Shown: positions 34,993 to 49,721, counted from the first letter of the stretch. The stretch is 64,000 nt of DNA from Chiayiivirga flava (GCF_014202825.1 NZ_JACHHP010000001.1:434001-498000), one strand, 5' to 3'. Numbers and translations are program-made. Notes: generated by a model not told the origin, from the letters alone.

Positions 34993-35064
34993 ATGAAACC
35001 CGCACGCGCCCGTCGTCGCAAGGCCCGCCTCCGCAGCAACATGCGCACCCGCAGCAAGCTCTGA
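34993..35064 (+). CDS. Candidate 23-residue arginine-rich microprotein
   Basis: AAGGA seven bases before ATG 34993 opens a 23-codon frame, MKPARARRRKARLRSNMRTR then SKL, stopping at TGA 35062-35064. Twelve of 23 residues are Arg or Lys and there are no acidic residues. The good ribosome site in a 277-bp gap and the distinct composition argue for translation. It could be a nucleic-acid-binding peptide, a leader peptide, or chance. No family recognised. Confidence 0.4.
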   Translation: MKPARARRRKARLRSNMRTRSKL

Positions 35065-35204
35065 GTGCTCCGGGCCGGTCGGCACGGCATGTGCCGGCCG
35101 CGCCGCCGGGCGGTTCGACGCCGACCCGCCCATGTCGAAACGCCGCCTCCCCGCTCGTCGTCCGGGGGAAGGCGCCCGCAACGGGCGTCATGCAGGAGGC
35201 AGGC

Positions 35205-35564
35205 ATGTCCTACATCGACGGTTTCGTCATCGCGGTTCCGACCGCCAACAAGCAGAAATTCATCGACCACGCACGGCTGCTCGATCCGATCTTCCTGGAG
35301 CTCGGCGCCACGCGCGTGGTCGAGGGCTGGGGCGACGACGTGCCGGACGGCAAGCAGACCGACTTCCGCCGCGCCGTGCAGGCCAAGCCCGACGAGACCG
35401 TGGTGTTCTCGTGGATCGAATGGCCCGACAAGGCGACCCGCGACGCGGGCATGGACGCGATGATGAAAGACCCGCGCATGTCGCCGGAAAACAACCCGAT
35501 GCCGTTCGACGGCATGCGCATGATCTTCGGTGGATTCGTGCCGGTGGTGACACTGCAGACATGA
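35205..35564 (+). CDS. DUF1428 family protein (YbaA-like)
   Basis: 119 residues from ATG 35205, six bases after AGGAGG. The sequence MSYIDGFVIAVPTANKQKFI, DHARLLDPIFLELGATRVVE, GWGDDVPDGKQTDFRRAVQA and FSWIEWPDKATRDAGMDAMM is the conserved core of DUF1428, a dimeric ferredoxin-like fold of the alpha-beta barrel group (Escherichia coli YbaA). The C-terminus keeps the conserved PFDGMRMIFGGF. Function unknown across the family. Confidence 0.9.
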   Translation: MSYIDGFVIAVPTANKQKFIDHARLLDPIFLELGATRVVEGWGDDVPDGKQTDFRRAVQAKPDETVVFSWIEWPDKATRDAGMDAMMKDPRMSPENNPMPFDGMRMIFGGFVPVVTLQT

Positions 35565-35606
35565 CCGGCGCGCGCGGCCCGGCGCGGAGCCGAGGCCGCT
35601 GCACTG

Positions 35607-35632
35607 CGCCGCGCCGCACCTGCGGCGCGGCG
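35607..35632. terminator. Hairpin between convergent genes
   Basis: CGCCGCGCCGCA-CC-TGCGGCGCGGCG, a 12-bp perfect stem between the ends of the DUF1428 gene (+) and the epimerase gene (-). No U-tract; possibly a terminator or mRNA 3'-end stabiliser for both. Confidence 0.4.
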
Positions 35633-35657
35633 TGACCGTCCCGGTCGCGCGCGCGGC

Positions 35658-36800
35658 TCAGCCGGCGCGCGCGCGCCACTTCGCAAGCAGCTCCGCCTCC
35701 TGCTCGCGCGTGATGCCGGCGTTGAGCTTGGCCTGCCGCTCGGGCGGCAGACTGCGGAACCACGCGAGCAGATCGGCGACCGTGGTGGCCAGTGGCCGGA
35801 ACGTGAGTCCCGCCGCGATCGCGCGTGCATTGCTGACCTGGCCGTAGCCCGAGTACGGCGTGCCCTGCGCCGGGACCCAGATCGGCAACGGCACTTCGTT
35901 GTCCGCGATGAAGCTCGCCGGCACATGGGTGAACGTGATCGGTCCACCGGTCACCGCGTGACAGCCGTGCACCATCGCATCGGTGCTGAGGCGGTAGTCG
36001 GGACCGACGGCATTGAACGTGCCCGTCGTGCCGGCTTCGGCCAGACGGATCATCCATTCGCCCAGATCCCGGCCGTCGATGATCTGCACCGGATCGCTGC
36101 CATCGCCCGGCACCAGCACCTCGCCACCGGCCGCGATGCGGTGCGGCCAGTAGGTGAAGCGGTCGGTCTCGTCGCGCGGACCGACGATGTAGCCCGGCCG
36201 CACGATGGTCACCTTCTCGCCGAACTGCTTGCGCGCCTCGGCCTCGCTCAGCGCCTTGAGCGAGCCGTACAGATTCTGCATGTCCGCACGCATCGACTCC
36301 TGCGTCTCGGCCATCGCGTCCTTGCCGGCGTAACGCGCCACCGCGGCGTCTTCGTCGATGCCCGGATTCGCGCCGTCGGCGTAGACCGAGATCGTCGAGA
36401 TGAAGAGGTAGTGGCCGATGTTGCCCTTCAGCACCTTGCCCGCGTCGCGCACCCAGAACGGCAGCGTGGTCGGGTTGTCGATGCACACGTCCCACTCGCG
36501 GCCTTCGAGCGCTGTCAGGTCGCCGGTGTTGCGGTCGCCGTGCAGCTGCTCGACCTCGCCAGGCCACTCCGGCGACGGCCGCTTGCCGCGGTTGAACAGC
36601 GTGACCTTGTGGCCGCGCGCAAGTGCGTAGCTCACCTGGAACGGGCCGGTGAACCCCGTGCCGCCGAGGATGAGGATGCGCAGCGGCTTGTCCGCGCGCG
36701 GCACCGCGGGCAACGTGGCCGCGGCCGCGACGGACGGCAGCGCCGCCGCGGCGGCGGCCAGAGCGCTGAGCTTGAACAGGGAACGGCGTGACGTCGGCAT
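35658..36800 (-). CDS. Exported (Tat-type) NAD-dependent epimerase/dehydratase family protein
   Basis: 380 residues from ATG 36800. The N-terminus MPTSRRSLFKLSALAAAAAA has a twin-arginine-type signal (SRRSLFK). The rest is an extended SDR: LRILILGGTGFTGPFQVSYA binds NAD(P), ISTISVYADG carries the catalytic Ser region, and YGSLKALSEAEAR supplies Tyr-x-x-x-Lys. VTIVRPGYIVGPRDETDRFT is the substrate-domain start. Tat export fits folding with the nucleotide cofactor inside the cytoplasm. Related exported family members are annotated as epimerases or reductases; the substrate is not identifiable. Upstream in-frame starts up to 37148 lie in unrelated sequence. Confidence 0.85.
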   Translation of the reverse strand: MPTSRRSLFKLSALAAAAAALPSVAAAATLPAVPRADKPLRILILGGTGFTGPFQVSYALARGHKVTLFNRGKRPSPEWPGEVEQLHGDRNTGDLTALEGREWDVCIDNPTTLPFWVRDAGKVLKGNIGHYLFISTISVYADGANPGIDEDAAVARYAGKDAMAETQESMRADMQNLYGSLKALSEAEARKQFGEKVTIVRPGYIVGPRDETDRFTYWPHRIAAGGEVLVPGDGSDPVQIIDGRDLGEWMIRLAEAGTTGTFNAVGPDYRLSTDAMVHGCHAVTGGPITFTHVPASFIADNEVPLPIWVPAQGTPYSGYGQVSNARAIAAGLTFRPLATTVADLLAWFRSLPPERQAKLNAGITREQEAELLAKWRARAG

Positions 36801-36970
36801 GGCTGGGTCCTGGGTCGATGCGCGGGCACGTCGCGTGCGTTGCGCGGTGGATGGCATTGTCGTCACGCCGCCTGCTGCGCGCTTATGGCGAAAGTCGGGG
36901 TGACGGGCGGCGCGGCACACGCCGTGCACCGTCCGGCCGGATCGGCGCAACGCGCGTTCGTCCGCGGCAA

Positions 36971-37459
36971 TCAGCGATCGAGTTCCGCCAGCGCCGCCAT
37001 CACATCGACCGGAGCCGCGATCCGGAACAGTCCCGCGCGCGCCGTGCGGCGCGCCAGGACGAGCAGCTCCGCGTCGCGCGTCAGCAGCAGGCTCGCGCCG
37101 GCATCGCGTGCCAGTTCGAGGAATTTCTGGTCGTCCGGGTCCTTGCAACGCGGAAGGCGGGCAACGTTACCGGCCGGTGCGGTGCCGACGTCGAGCATCA
37201 AGGTATCGTAGGCCGCCTCGAGCTCGGTGCAGCGGTGCGCATCGAGCGCCAATGTGGTGTAGCGCAGCACGCGGCGCCATTCGTCGCGGCAGTCCGCACG
37301 CGTCACGGCCTGCAGCTGTCCGCCGGCCAGCAGATCGCGCAAGGCACCGCTGCGCTGCGAGGAAAACACCAGCAGATCCAGACATGCGTTGGTGTCGAGC
37401 ACCACGCGATGCGTGCGACGCGCGGCAGGCGCATCCGGCAAGCGTTCGGCGCGAGGCAT
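36971..37459 (-). CDS. PIN-domain ribonuclease-like protein
   Basis: 162 residues from ATG 37459 (GGAG seven bases upstream; an ATG at 37483 is weaker). A PIN_3-type domain: RVVLDTNACLDLLVFSSQRS with the first catalytic Asp, DCRDEWRRVLRY with a Glu, CKDPDDQKFLELARDAGASL with the central Asp pair and LLTRDAELLVLARR with the last. PIN domains cleave single-stranded RNA. No antitoxin-like gene is adjacent; it belongs to the orphan family conserved in many proteobacteria as 'putative toxin-antitoxin toxin component'. Downstream of the TonB receptor promoter-distal end. Confidence 0.85.
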   Translation of the reverse strand: MPRAERLPDAPAARRTHRVVLDTNACLDLLVFSSQRSGALRDLLAGGQLQAVTRADCRDEWRRVLRYTTLALDAHRCTELEAAYDTLMLDVGTAPAGNVARLPRCKDPDDQKFLELARDAGASLLLTRDAELLVLARRTARAGLFRIAAPVDVMAALAELDR

Positions 37460-37558
37460 CCGCGGATCTCCATCGGGCTGCACAGTATCCGCCAGTGTGC
37501 ACCGCGACGCACACGAAGATCGGTAGCGCCGCGTGCGTCCTGCTGCGCGGACAACGAA

Positions 37559-37580
37559 GCGGCCCGCCGAAGCGGGCCGC
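37559..37580 (-). terminator. Hairpin downstream of the first TonB receptor
   Basis: GCGGCCCGC-CGAA-GCGGGCCGC, a 9-bp stem with a stable CGAA/TTCG loop 33 bases after the receptor stop. On the minus strand it is followed only by TTCGTTG, so it is a weak intrinsic terminator. The same stem core recurs at 41543-41566 with a full U-tract. Confidence 0.5.
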
Positions 37581-37612
37581 GTGTGCCGAGCATTCGCGAT
37601 CCGGCGCCGCGA

Positions 37613-40246
<2,634 letters not shown>

Positions 40247-40306
40247 TGTCTTCTCCGGTTGGGGCACGCATGAAGCGCCGCCTGCCGTTCGCAACGGGCG
40301 AACGTT

Positions 40307-40336
40307 TCCTTGACAAGCGGCAACCGAACAGTAGGC
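40307..40336 (-). promoter_or_regulatory. Conserved upstream block of TonB receptor copy 1, with adjacent direct repeats
   Basis: On the plus strand it reads TCCTTGACAAGCGG...GAACAGTAGGC. The same block, with few changes, lies at 44285-44314 at the same distance from the second receptor start. Upstream of it (40351-40384) two GACGGAGAC direct repeats are 21 bp apart, two helical turns, as expected for AraC half-sites; these are not obvious in the second module. Confidence 0.5.
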
Positions 40337-40653
40337 CCCACCGCCCGACCGACGGAGACCGGTCTTGCTGAGACGGAGACGGTTGTTGCTATTTCGATTG
40401 CGCGTGCGTGGCGTGCTCGCGCCAGTCGTCGTACGCGCTCCCGGCGGGTCGCCTCGTGCAAAACCGCATGGCAGCGCGCTTTCGCCGGATCGGCCCTGGC
40501 GCAGGGGATTGCGCAGGGCGCCGAAATCGCGATGAAGATCACCCCCCCCGGAGGCAGGGGCACGGGACGCCTCGCCATTCGACCCATTGCCGTCCGCGAC
40601 GAACTACGAAAATATACGTACGACAGTAATGGTATAAAGAAGGAGCTCGGTTC

Positions 40654-41499
40654 ATGCAGCCCGTCGTCCCTGCCTCCGCCGGTCCGCGCCTCCAGATCCT
40701 GAACTGGCGCGCCCCGCTCGTGCCGACGCCGGCCGATCACGTGTCGTTGGCGATCTGCCTGCGCGGCGGGCTCGAGATCGACACCCCAGAGGGGCCGTTC
40801 CAGCTTTCCCGACGGCAGCTGCTCACCCTGCCGCCGCACGCCGGCGTGACGTCGGCGGTCGGCGCCGGACTCGGACTGCTGGTCAGCGTGCCGCCCATGT
40901 TGCTTACCACCCCGTCCCGCACCCGTGGCCGCGGGCGCGTGCCGCCGGTGTTCGCCTGCCGCAGCCCGGCGCCGCTCGATGTGCTGCTGCAGGCCACCGC
41001 CCTTCTGCGCCACGGCGACGGCTGGAACGACGACACCCGCATGCTGCGCGCGCTGCAAGTGATGCGCCTCGCACTTGCCGGCCAGACCGAGGTACACGCC
41101 TGGCTGCAACGCGTGCCCGGACGCAGCGACGCGCACCGGCGCAACACGCTGCATCGCCTGTTGCGTGCGCGCCATGCCATCGTCAACACGCCGTTCGAGG
41201 ACCACGACCTGGACTCGCTCGCGCTCGCCGCCAACTATTCGAAGTCGCATTTCCTGCGCACGTTCCGCGACGTATTCGGACAGACCCCGGGCGCGCTGCT
41301 GACGGTGTCGCGCATCGCGATGGCCAAGTCGCTGATGAGCGAGGGCGCGATGGGCATCGGAGAAATCGCCGCCGACGTGGGCTACACCAGCCGCTGCGCG
41401 TTTTCGCGCATGTTCAAGAGCCGCGTTGGCGAGAGTGCGTCGAACTTCCGGCGCAGGCTGACCGAGTCGGCCGTATTGACGCCTCACTGCGGCTCATGA
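40654..41499 (+). CDS. AraC family transcriptional regulator (module copy 1)
   Basis: 281 residues. AGGAG eight bases before ATG 40654. The N-terminal half (about 1-150) is a cupin-like sensor (DHVSLAICLRGGLEIDTPEG, RRQLLTLPPHAGVTSAVG). The C-terminal AraC HTH pair spans about 175-270: LDSLALAANYSKSHFLRTFR, DVFGQTPGALLTVSRIAMAK, IGEIAADVGYTSRCAFSRMF. It is divergent from TonB receptor copy 1 and collinear with its paralogue at 44653, which has exactly the same length. Probably controls the adjacent receptor gene in response to its ligand. Confidence 0.85.
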   Translation: MQPVVPASAGPRLQILNWRAPLVPTPADHVSLAICLRGGLEIDTPEGPFQLSRRQLLTLPPHAGVTSAVGAGLGLLVSVPPMLLTTPSRTRGRGRVPPVFACRSPAPLDVLLQATALLRHGDGWNDDTRMLRALQVMRLALAGQTEVHAWLQRVPGRSDAHRRNTLHRLLRARHAIVNTPFEDHDLDSLALAANYSKSHFLRTFRDVFGQTPGALLTVSRIAMAKSLMSEGAMGIGEIAADVGYTSRCAFSRMFKSRVGESASNFRRRLTESAVLTPHCGS

Positions 41500-41534
41500 A
41501 TCGCGCGGGCCAGGCCGTCCGCCCGCTCGGTCCG

Positions 41535-41566
41535 AAAAAAAAAACGGCCCGCCGAAGCGGGCCGTT
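41535..41566 (-). terminator. Intrinsic terminator of TonB receptor copy 2
   Basis: On the minus strand: AACGGCCCGC-TTCG-GCGGGCCGTT followed by ten T residues. It lies 24 bases after the receptor stop codon and is a textbook rho-independent terminator. Confidence 0.85.
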
Positions 41567-41589
41567 GCGGATGCCGATGCCGGCGCCGA

Positions 41590-44226
41590 TCAGAACTTCT
41601 GCTCGTAGCGCACGTACGGCACGCGGCCGTAGAAGTCGTACTGCGAGTTCAGGTAGAACGGCGAGGACAGCACCAGGTTGTCGAGCGGCGGAGCCTTGTC
41701 GGCGATGTTGCGCACGCCGATCGAGAGGCGTCCGTCCCACGGGGCCTGCCACGAGGCCTGCATGTCCCACGTGGTCCACGACGGGATCCGCGCGGTCACC
41801 GTTTCGTCCTCGGCCACCGTCACCACCTGGCTGCTGTTGCCGACATAGCTGCCGATCACGCCGGCGGCGAAGTCGCCCATCGACCAGTTCAGCGCCAGCG
41901 TCGCGCGCGTGTCGGGCACGAAGCCGAAGCCGGTGATCGCGTCGTTGAAGCCGCTGCCCGGCAGGGTTTCGTTCTCGAACTTGTCGATGTAGGTCACCGT
42001 CAGGTTCGGGTTGAACACGCCGATGTCGGTTTCGAGGCGGTAATCGGTCTCGAAGTCCAGACCCTCGGTGCGGAAGCCCGACAGGTTGAGCGGGAGGCGG
42101 CTCACGAACTGGATCGCGCCGGTCTGCGGGTTGCGCGTCACCAGGCCGTCGACCAGCGGGTTGCCCGCCGCTTCCAGGTTCAGGATGGTCTGCAGCGTCA
42201 GCGGCGCGATCTGCTGCGTCACCTCGATGTGGTACCAGTCCAGGCTGAAGGTGAGGTTGTCGAGCGCGCTCCAGACGACGCCGGCGCCGTAGTTGGTCGA
42301 CTCTTCCGCGTCGAGATCGGGGTTGGCGCCGGTCAGGTTTTCGTACTGGCGCACGGTGCACGGATCGAACGGTGCGCTGAAGCCCGGCACGTCGCCGTTG
42401 CAGGCACGCGTGTCGCGCGCACCGTTGAACGACTGCTGCGAGGCCTGGTACAGCGAGTTCAGACCCGGCGCGCGGAAGCCGGTGCCGTACGATGCGCGCA
42501 GCAGCAGCGAATCGAGCGGGCGGAAATCGAGCGAGACCTTCGGATTGAAGTCGCTGCCGAAGTCGTTGTAGTGGTCGAAGCGGCCGGCCACCGACAGGTT
42601 GAGGTTGGACAGCAGCGGGAAGAGCGCCTCACCGAAGACGCCGTACGAGGCGCGCTCGCCCTGCGCGCTGCCGCCGGACGTGCCGGCGACGTTGCCCGCT
42701 TCGGACTGCGCGTCGACCAGATCGCTGAAGCGCTCGTCGCGGTATTCGAAGCCGACGGCCAGACCCGCCGGGCCGTTCGCCATCTCGAACAGATCGAAGC
42801 TGATCTGGCCGTCGATGCCGGCAAAGCGCGATTCGGAGTTCTTCACGGCCGTGTGGCTCACGCTCGCCACCGCTTCCTGGAAGCTGGGATCGAGCGGGTT
42901 GCCGAACGGGTTGAGTTCGCCGCTGTCGATCAGTGCCTGCAGGGCGTTGCGCAGTGCCAGGCCCGTGCTGACGGCGTCGATCTCGTAGCGGTTGTGCTGC
43001 AGGCCGATCTCCCATTCGGCGCCGCCGAACAGGTCGACCTGGCCTTCGAGGCCGAACAGCACGTCGAGCATGTGATCGTCGAAGGTGGTGTCGCGGTTGC
43101 CGCCGGCCACGAAGCGGTACAGCAGCACGGCGTCGCCGCCGAACGGATTGTTCGGATTGGAGCCCGCCATGGTGGGCAGCGGGCCGGTGATCGGCGCCGC
43201 GGCGTAGCGGCCGAACGATTCGCTGCTGACGGACGTGACGCGGGTAAAGGCGTTGATGGAGTCGGTCAGCTGGAAGTTGCCGTTCACCATCACGCTGTCG
43301 CGCCGCAGACTGGCCTCGTTGGCCGAGACCGCAGCGTAGTTGAAGGCGCACAGCGTGCCGTATTCGTTCTCGACGATGGTCGAGTTGGGGAACAGCGGAT
43401 CGGAGTTGAGCGCGCTCGGGCATTGCGGATCGGCGAAGGCGCCGACGAAGTCGCCGAGGAAGGAGCCGTCGGTCGAGCTGTAGACGTAGGCCGAGCCCGG
43501 GAATCCGAGCGTCGACAGACCCACGCCCGGATCCAGGCCCGGGATGCCCGTCGCGCGGTCGCGGTTGAAGAAGATGTCGCGTTCCTGGTGGTCGACCACG
43601 AAGGTCACGTTGCCGCGGTCGGACGTGATGCCGCCGGTGATCGAGGCGGAGTTCGCGTCCGGCTCGCCGCGCGTCGGGCGCTCGATCTGGCCGCTGATGG
43701 TCAGGCCTTCGAAGTCCTTGCGCAGGATGATATTGACCACGCCGCCGACCGCGTCCGAGCCGTACAGCGCCGAGGCGCCGTCGCGCAGGATTTCGATGCG
43801 CTCGACCGCCGCGAACGGAATGGTGTTGAGGTTCTGCACCTGCGCGCCGAGCACCGGCGAGCCGGCGATGCGGCGGCCGTCGAGCAGGATCAGGGTGTAC
43901 TGCGAGCCGACGCCGCGCAGGTTGATCGTGGCCTGCGACTGCGCAGTGTTGCCCGAGGCCTGCGTCAGCGAGCCGAGCGTGTTGAACGTGGACGAGCGCA
44001 GCACGTCGGCCACGGAAATGTCGCCGCTGACTTCGAGGTCGGCGCGGTCGATGACGGTGACCGGATTCGGTCCTTCGATGTCCACGCGCTTGATGCGCGA
44101 ACCGGTGACCTCGATGCGATCGAGTTCGGTGGCTTCGTCCTGCGCCAGCGCGGGCAGCGCCAAGGGCAGCGCGACGCCGGCGATCAACGCACGCCGGATC
44201 GCGGTGCGTAGCGGTTGGTACTTCAT
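41590..44226 (-). CDS. TonB-dependent outer-membrane receptor (copy 2)
   Basis: 878 residues from ATG 44226 (GGAGAA six bases upstream). Signal peptide IAGVALPLALPALAQ. Plug and barrel follow the first copy almost residue for residue in many stretches (RIEVTGSRIKRVDIEGPNPV; DRADLEVSGDISVADVLRSS; FYGRVPYVRYEQKF at the end), with divergence concentrated in extracellular-loop regions of the barrel (for example YEYRDERFSDLVDAQSEAGN versus YRDTFYKDLVDAQSAAGN). The pair therefore looks like a tandem duplication followed by ligand-loop divergence. A clear intrinsic terminator follows. The divergent AraC gene at 44653 completes the module. Confidence 0.9.
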   Translation of the reverse strand: MKYQPLRTAIRRALIAGVALPLALPALAQDEATELDRIEVTGSRIKRVDIEGPNPVTVIDRADLEVSGDISVADVLRSSTFNTLGSLTQASGNTAQSQATINLRGVGSQYTLILLDGRRIAGSPVLGAQVQNLNTIPFAAVERIEILRDGASALYGSDAVGGVVNIILRKDFEGLTISGQIERPTRGEPDANSASITGGITSDRGNVTFVVDHQERDIFFNRDRATGIPGLDPGVGLSTLGFPGSAYVYSSTDGSFLGDFVGAFADPQCPSALNSDPLFPNSTIVENEYGTLCAFNYAAVSANEASLRRDSVMVNGNFQLTDSINAFTRVTSVSSESFGRYAAAPITGPLPTMAGSNPNNPFGGDAVLLYRFVAGGNRDTTFDDHMLDVLFGLEGQVDLFGGAEWEIGLQHNRYEIDAVSTGLALRNALQALIDSGELNPFGNPLDPSFQEAVASVSHTAVKNSESRFAGIDGQISFDLFEMANGPAGLAVGFEYRDERFSDLVDAQSEAGNVAGTSGGSAQGERASYGVFGEALFPLLSNLNLSVAGRFDHYNDFGSDFNPKVSLDFRPLDSLLLRASYGTGFRAPGLNSLYQASQQSFNGARDTRACNGDVPGFSAPFDPCTVRQYENLTGANPDLDAEESTNYGAGVVWSALDNLTFSLDWYHIEVTQQIAPLTLQTILNLEAAGNPLVDGLVTRNPQTGAIQFVSRLPLNLSGFRTEGLDFETDYRLETDIGVFNPNLTVTYIDKFENETLPGSGFNDAITGFGFVPDTRATLALNWSMGDFAAGVIGSYVGNSSQVVTVAEDETVTARIPSWTTWDMQASWQAPWDGRLSIGVRNIADKAPPLDNLVLSSPFYLNSQYDFYGRVPYVRYEQKF

Positions 44227-44284
44227 TGTTGTTCTCCAGAGTGGGGCAAGTGCCAGCAACAGCCGCCCGGTGCGTCGCAACGCA

Positions 44285-44314
44285 TCCTTAACAAGCGGTG
44301 GATGAACAGTAGGC
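44285..44314 (-). promoter_or_regulatory. Conserved upstream block of TonB receptor copy 2
   Basis: On the plus strand TCCTTAACAAGCGG...GAACAGTAGGC, matching the block at 40307-40336 and placed 59 bases before the receptor start. Candidate promoter or regulator site common to both modules. Confidence 0.5.
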
Positions 44315-44652
44315 GTCGCGTTGTTGCTTCGCGTGCTGCTGCTGCGCTTTTCGCGTGCACTTCATCGCGATCTGGAACCGCCCATGACGAATGGCATGGA
44401 CGAGGTCGCGCACGCTGCGGACCGGAGCGGATTTTTGTTTTCGCGTGTGCGGTGCTGCGACGCTCGAAGCGACTTCTCCGTCGGGCCGCGCGCGCATCGC
44501 GATGCGACGAAACGTTGCGACTTCGGCGTTGCCAATCGCGTCAAAGGCAGGGACCGATGCACGCGCGCAACGGCGCACGTCGCCGGCGAACGATCGAGTC
44601 CGGAAAGATCGCCGACCACAGGAAGGATCCCTTGCACCACTATCGAAGCCCC

Positions 44653-45498
44653 ATGCCCTACAGCGCGATCGCCTCGCTGCCGTTGCCGGCGGTCGCGCGC
44701 GTCCAGCGCATCGCGCCGCGACTGCCCGCACCCCAGTGCCCCGACGACCACGTGCAACTGTGGATCTGCCTGCGCGGCCCGTTGCGCGTGGACACGGTCG
44801 ACGGCCGGTTCACGCTCGCGCGGCGCGACGTTCTCACCCTGCCGGCCGATCACCACGGCCAGCTGGCGCCCGGCAATTCCGGCGCGGGCCTGCTGCTCGC
44901 GATTCCGCGCGCCGTCCTGCAGCCGGCACGCAGGGCATCGTCGGTACGCCGCGCGCGCGCCATGCGCCCGCTGTTCGCGACGCAGGCACGCGCCGACCTC
45001 GCGCTGCTGCGACATGCGCTGCAGGCCTGGCGCGACGGTTCGGCGCAGGACTGGCCGCTGCCGCGTGCCGCCGAGCTGCTGCAGCTCGCGCTCGCGCAGC
45101 AGCACCAGGTCGCGGCGTGGCTGCAGCGCATTCCCGGTCGCAGCGAGAGCCACCGCCACCATGCGCTGCAGCGGCTGCTGCGCGCGCGCAACCGCATCGT
45201 CAACATGCCGTTCGAGCGGCACGACCTCGACACGCTCGCGATCGCCGCGAACTATTCGAAGTCGCATTTCATCCGCATGTTCCGCGACGTGTTCGGCGTG
45301 ACGCCGGGTGTGCTGCTCGCCACCGCGCGCATCGACATGGCCAAGTCGCTCATCGTCAACAGCGACCTTGCCATCGCCGAGATCGCCGCCGACGTGGGCT
45401 ACGAGAACCGCTTTGCGTTCTCGCGCCTGTTCAAGAAACGCGTCGGCGTGAGCGCATCGAACTTTCGCAGCACGTCCGCGATGCAGGCGCGCGCGTGA
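44653..45498 (+). CDS. AraC family transcriptional regulator (module copy 2)
   Basis: 281 residues from ATG 44653. Sensor half with DHVQLWICLRGPLRVDTVDG and RRDVLTLPADHHGQLAPG, HTH half with LDTLAIAANYSKSHFIRMFR, DVFGVTPGVLLATARIDMAK and IAEIAADVGYENRFAFSRLF. The HTH half is far more like the paralogue at 40654 than the sensor half, consistent with conserved target sites but diverging ligands. Longer in-frame starts exist upstream to 44215 but enter the receptor promoter. It presumably regulates the divergent receptor at 41590. Confidence 0.85.
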   Translation: MPYSAIASLPLPAVARVQRIAPRLPAPQCPDDHVQLWICLRGPLRVDTVDGRFTLARRDVLTLPADHHGQLAPGNSGAGLLLAIPRAVLQPARRASSVRRARAMRPLFATQARADLALLRHALQAWRDGSAQDWPLPRAAELLQLALAQQHQVAAWLQRIPGRSESHRHHALQRLLRARNRIVNMPFERHDLDTLAIAANYSKSHFIRMFRDVFGVTPGVLLATARIDMAKSLIVNSDLAIAEIAADVGYENRFAFSRLFKKRVGVSASNFRSTSAMQARA

Positions 45499-45708
45499 CC
45501 GCGCGCGGCACTCGCCGCGGCATGACGACAGGAGGAACGAGACACGCCAATTCGTAATTCAAGCCACATCAACGCGCGATTGAAGGCATCGATCCGTCAC
45601 GATCGCTGCGTAGGATGCACATGGGATCAGGGCACAGGACGTGCGCTAGATCCCGCGGCCGCGCCCCCTGCCTGTTCTGGCCGACGTTAGAGTTCTGCAC
45701 AATTCGGG

Positions 45709-45745
45709 AGACGCAACGGAGACCCCCCGCTGCGTCTTTTTTTTT
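45709..45745 (+). terminator. Strong plus-strand intrinsic terminator without an obvious gene
   Basis: AGACGCAACGG-AGACCC-CCCGCTGCGTCT is an 11-bp stem with one mismatch, followed by eight or nine T residues. It lies 211 bases after the AraC stop and converges on greA. Either it ends an extended AraC transcript or it ends a small RNA encoded in 45500-45745. Confidence 0.8.
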
Positions 45746-45777
45746 GCCCGCGCATCGCGTTCCGCGGGGACGCCACC

Positions 45778-46254
45778 TCAGGCGACGTAACGCACCGAGA
45801 CCACCTCGTAGCTGCGACGGCCGCTCGGCGCGTCGATCTCGATTTCGTCGCCCTCGTGCTTGCCGATCAGCGCGCGTGCGATCGGTGCGGACACCGAAAT
45901 CAGCCCGCGCTTGATGTCCGCTTCGAGGTCGCCGACGATCTGGTAGGTGACGGTGTCGCCCGAATCGGCATCCGCCAGCTCCACGGTGGCGCCGAACACG
46001 ATGCGGCTGCCGGCATTGAGCTTGGCCACATCGATCAGCTGCGCGTTCGACAGCGAGGATTCGAGCTCGTTGATGCGGCCCTCGACGAAGCCCTGCATTT
46101 CCCGCGCGGCGTGGTACTCGGCGTTTTCCTTCAGATCGCCGTGCGCACGCGCCTCGGCGATGGCGGCGATGATTTCCGGCCGCTTGACAGACTTCAACTG
46201 TTCCAGTTCCTGGCGCAGCCTGGCCGCGCCGGCCACCGTGATCGGTGCCCTCAT
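45778..46254 (-). CDS. greA: Transcription elongation factor GreA
   Basis: 158 residues, the standard GreA length. The N-terminal coiled coil ([40 protein letters not shown]) carries the conserved acidic tip Asp/Glu residues, and the C-terminal FKBP-like domain ([60 protein letters not shown]) is complete. GreA enters the RNA polymerase secondary channel and stimulates cleavage of backtracked transcripts. It starts 19 bases after the carB stop, in the carB-greA order normal for Xanthomonadales. Confidence 0.97.
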   Translation of the reverse strand: MRAPITVAGAARLRQELEQLKSVKRPEIIAAIAEARAHGDLKENAEYHAAREMQGFVEGRINELESSLSNAQLIDVAKLNAGSRIVFGATVELADADSGDTVTYQIVGDLEADIKRGLISVSAPIARALIGKHEGDEIEIDAPSGRRSYEVVSVRYVA

Positions 46255-46273
46255 CGTGTGTGCTCCTTGTGGC

Positions 46274-49501
<3,228 letters not shown>

Positions 49502-49540
49502 GGGGGTGCAAGTCCGGGTGTGCGTGGGGTTGGTGCGTGT

Positions 49541-49578
49541 TGCGATGTGTCTGGCGTGCTGCGATGTGTCTGGCGTGC
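49541..49578. repeat. 19-bp tandem duplication
   Basis: TGCGATGTGTCTGGCGTGC occurs twice in a row (49541-49559, 49560-49578) in the carB-S9 gap, close to the carB start. Confidence 0.7.
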
Positions 49579-49611
49579 TGCGTCGTTGCAGTTCGAACGA
49601 GGGCTTGTTTC

Positions 49612-49716
49612 ACCGTCGTCCCGGCGGACGCCGGGACCCAGCGGCGTTGCTCCGATCGCCTGCCTTGCCGATCAAGGCGAACGCCTCTGGGCCCCGGCTT
49701 GCGCCGGGGCGACGGT
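49612..49716. repeat. MITE-like palindromic intergenic element
   Basis: Terminal inverted repeats ACCGTCG/CGACGGT bound a 105-bp element with internal stems CCCGGCGGACGCCGGG and CCCCGGCTTGCGCCGGGG. Elements with the GTCCCGGC...GCCGGGAC core are common intergenic repeats in GC-rich proteobacteria. No coding content. Confidence 0.65.
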
Positions 49717-49721
49717 TGCGA

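Noticed and set aside
35607-35632. tRNA or structured RNA at a strong GC stem
   Set aside because: A single simple hairpin between convergent gene ends; no cloverleaf or conserved RNA motif.
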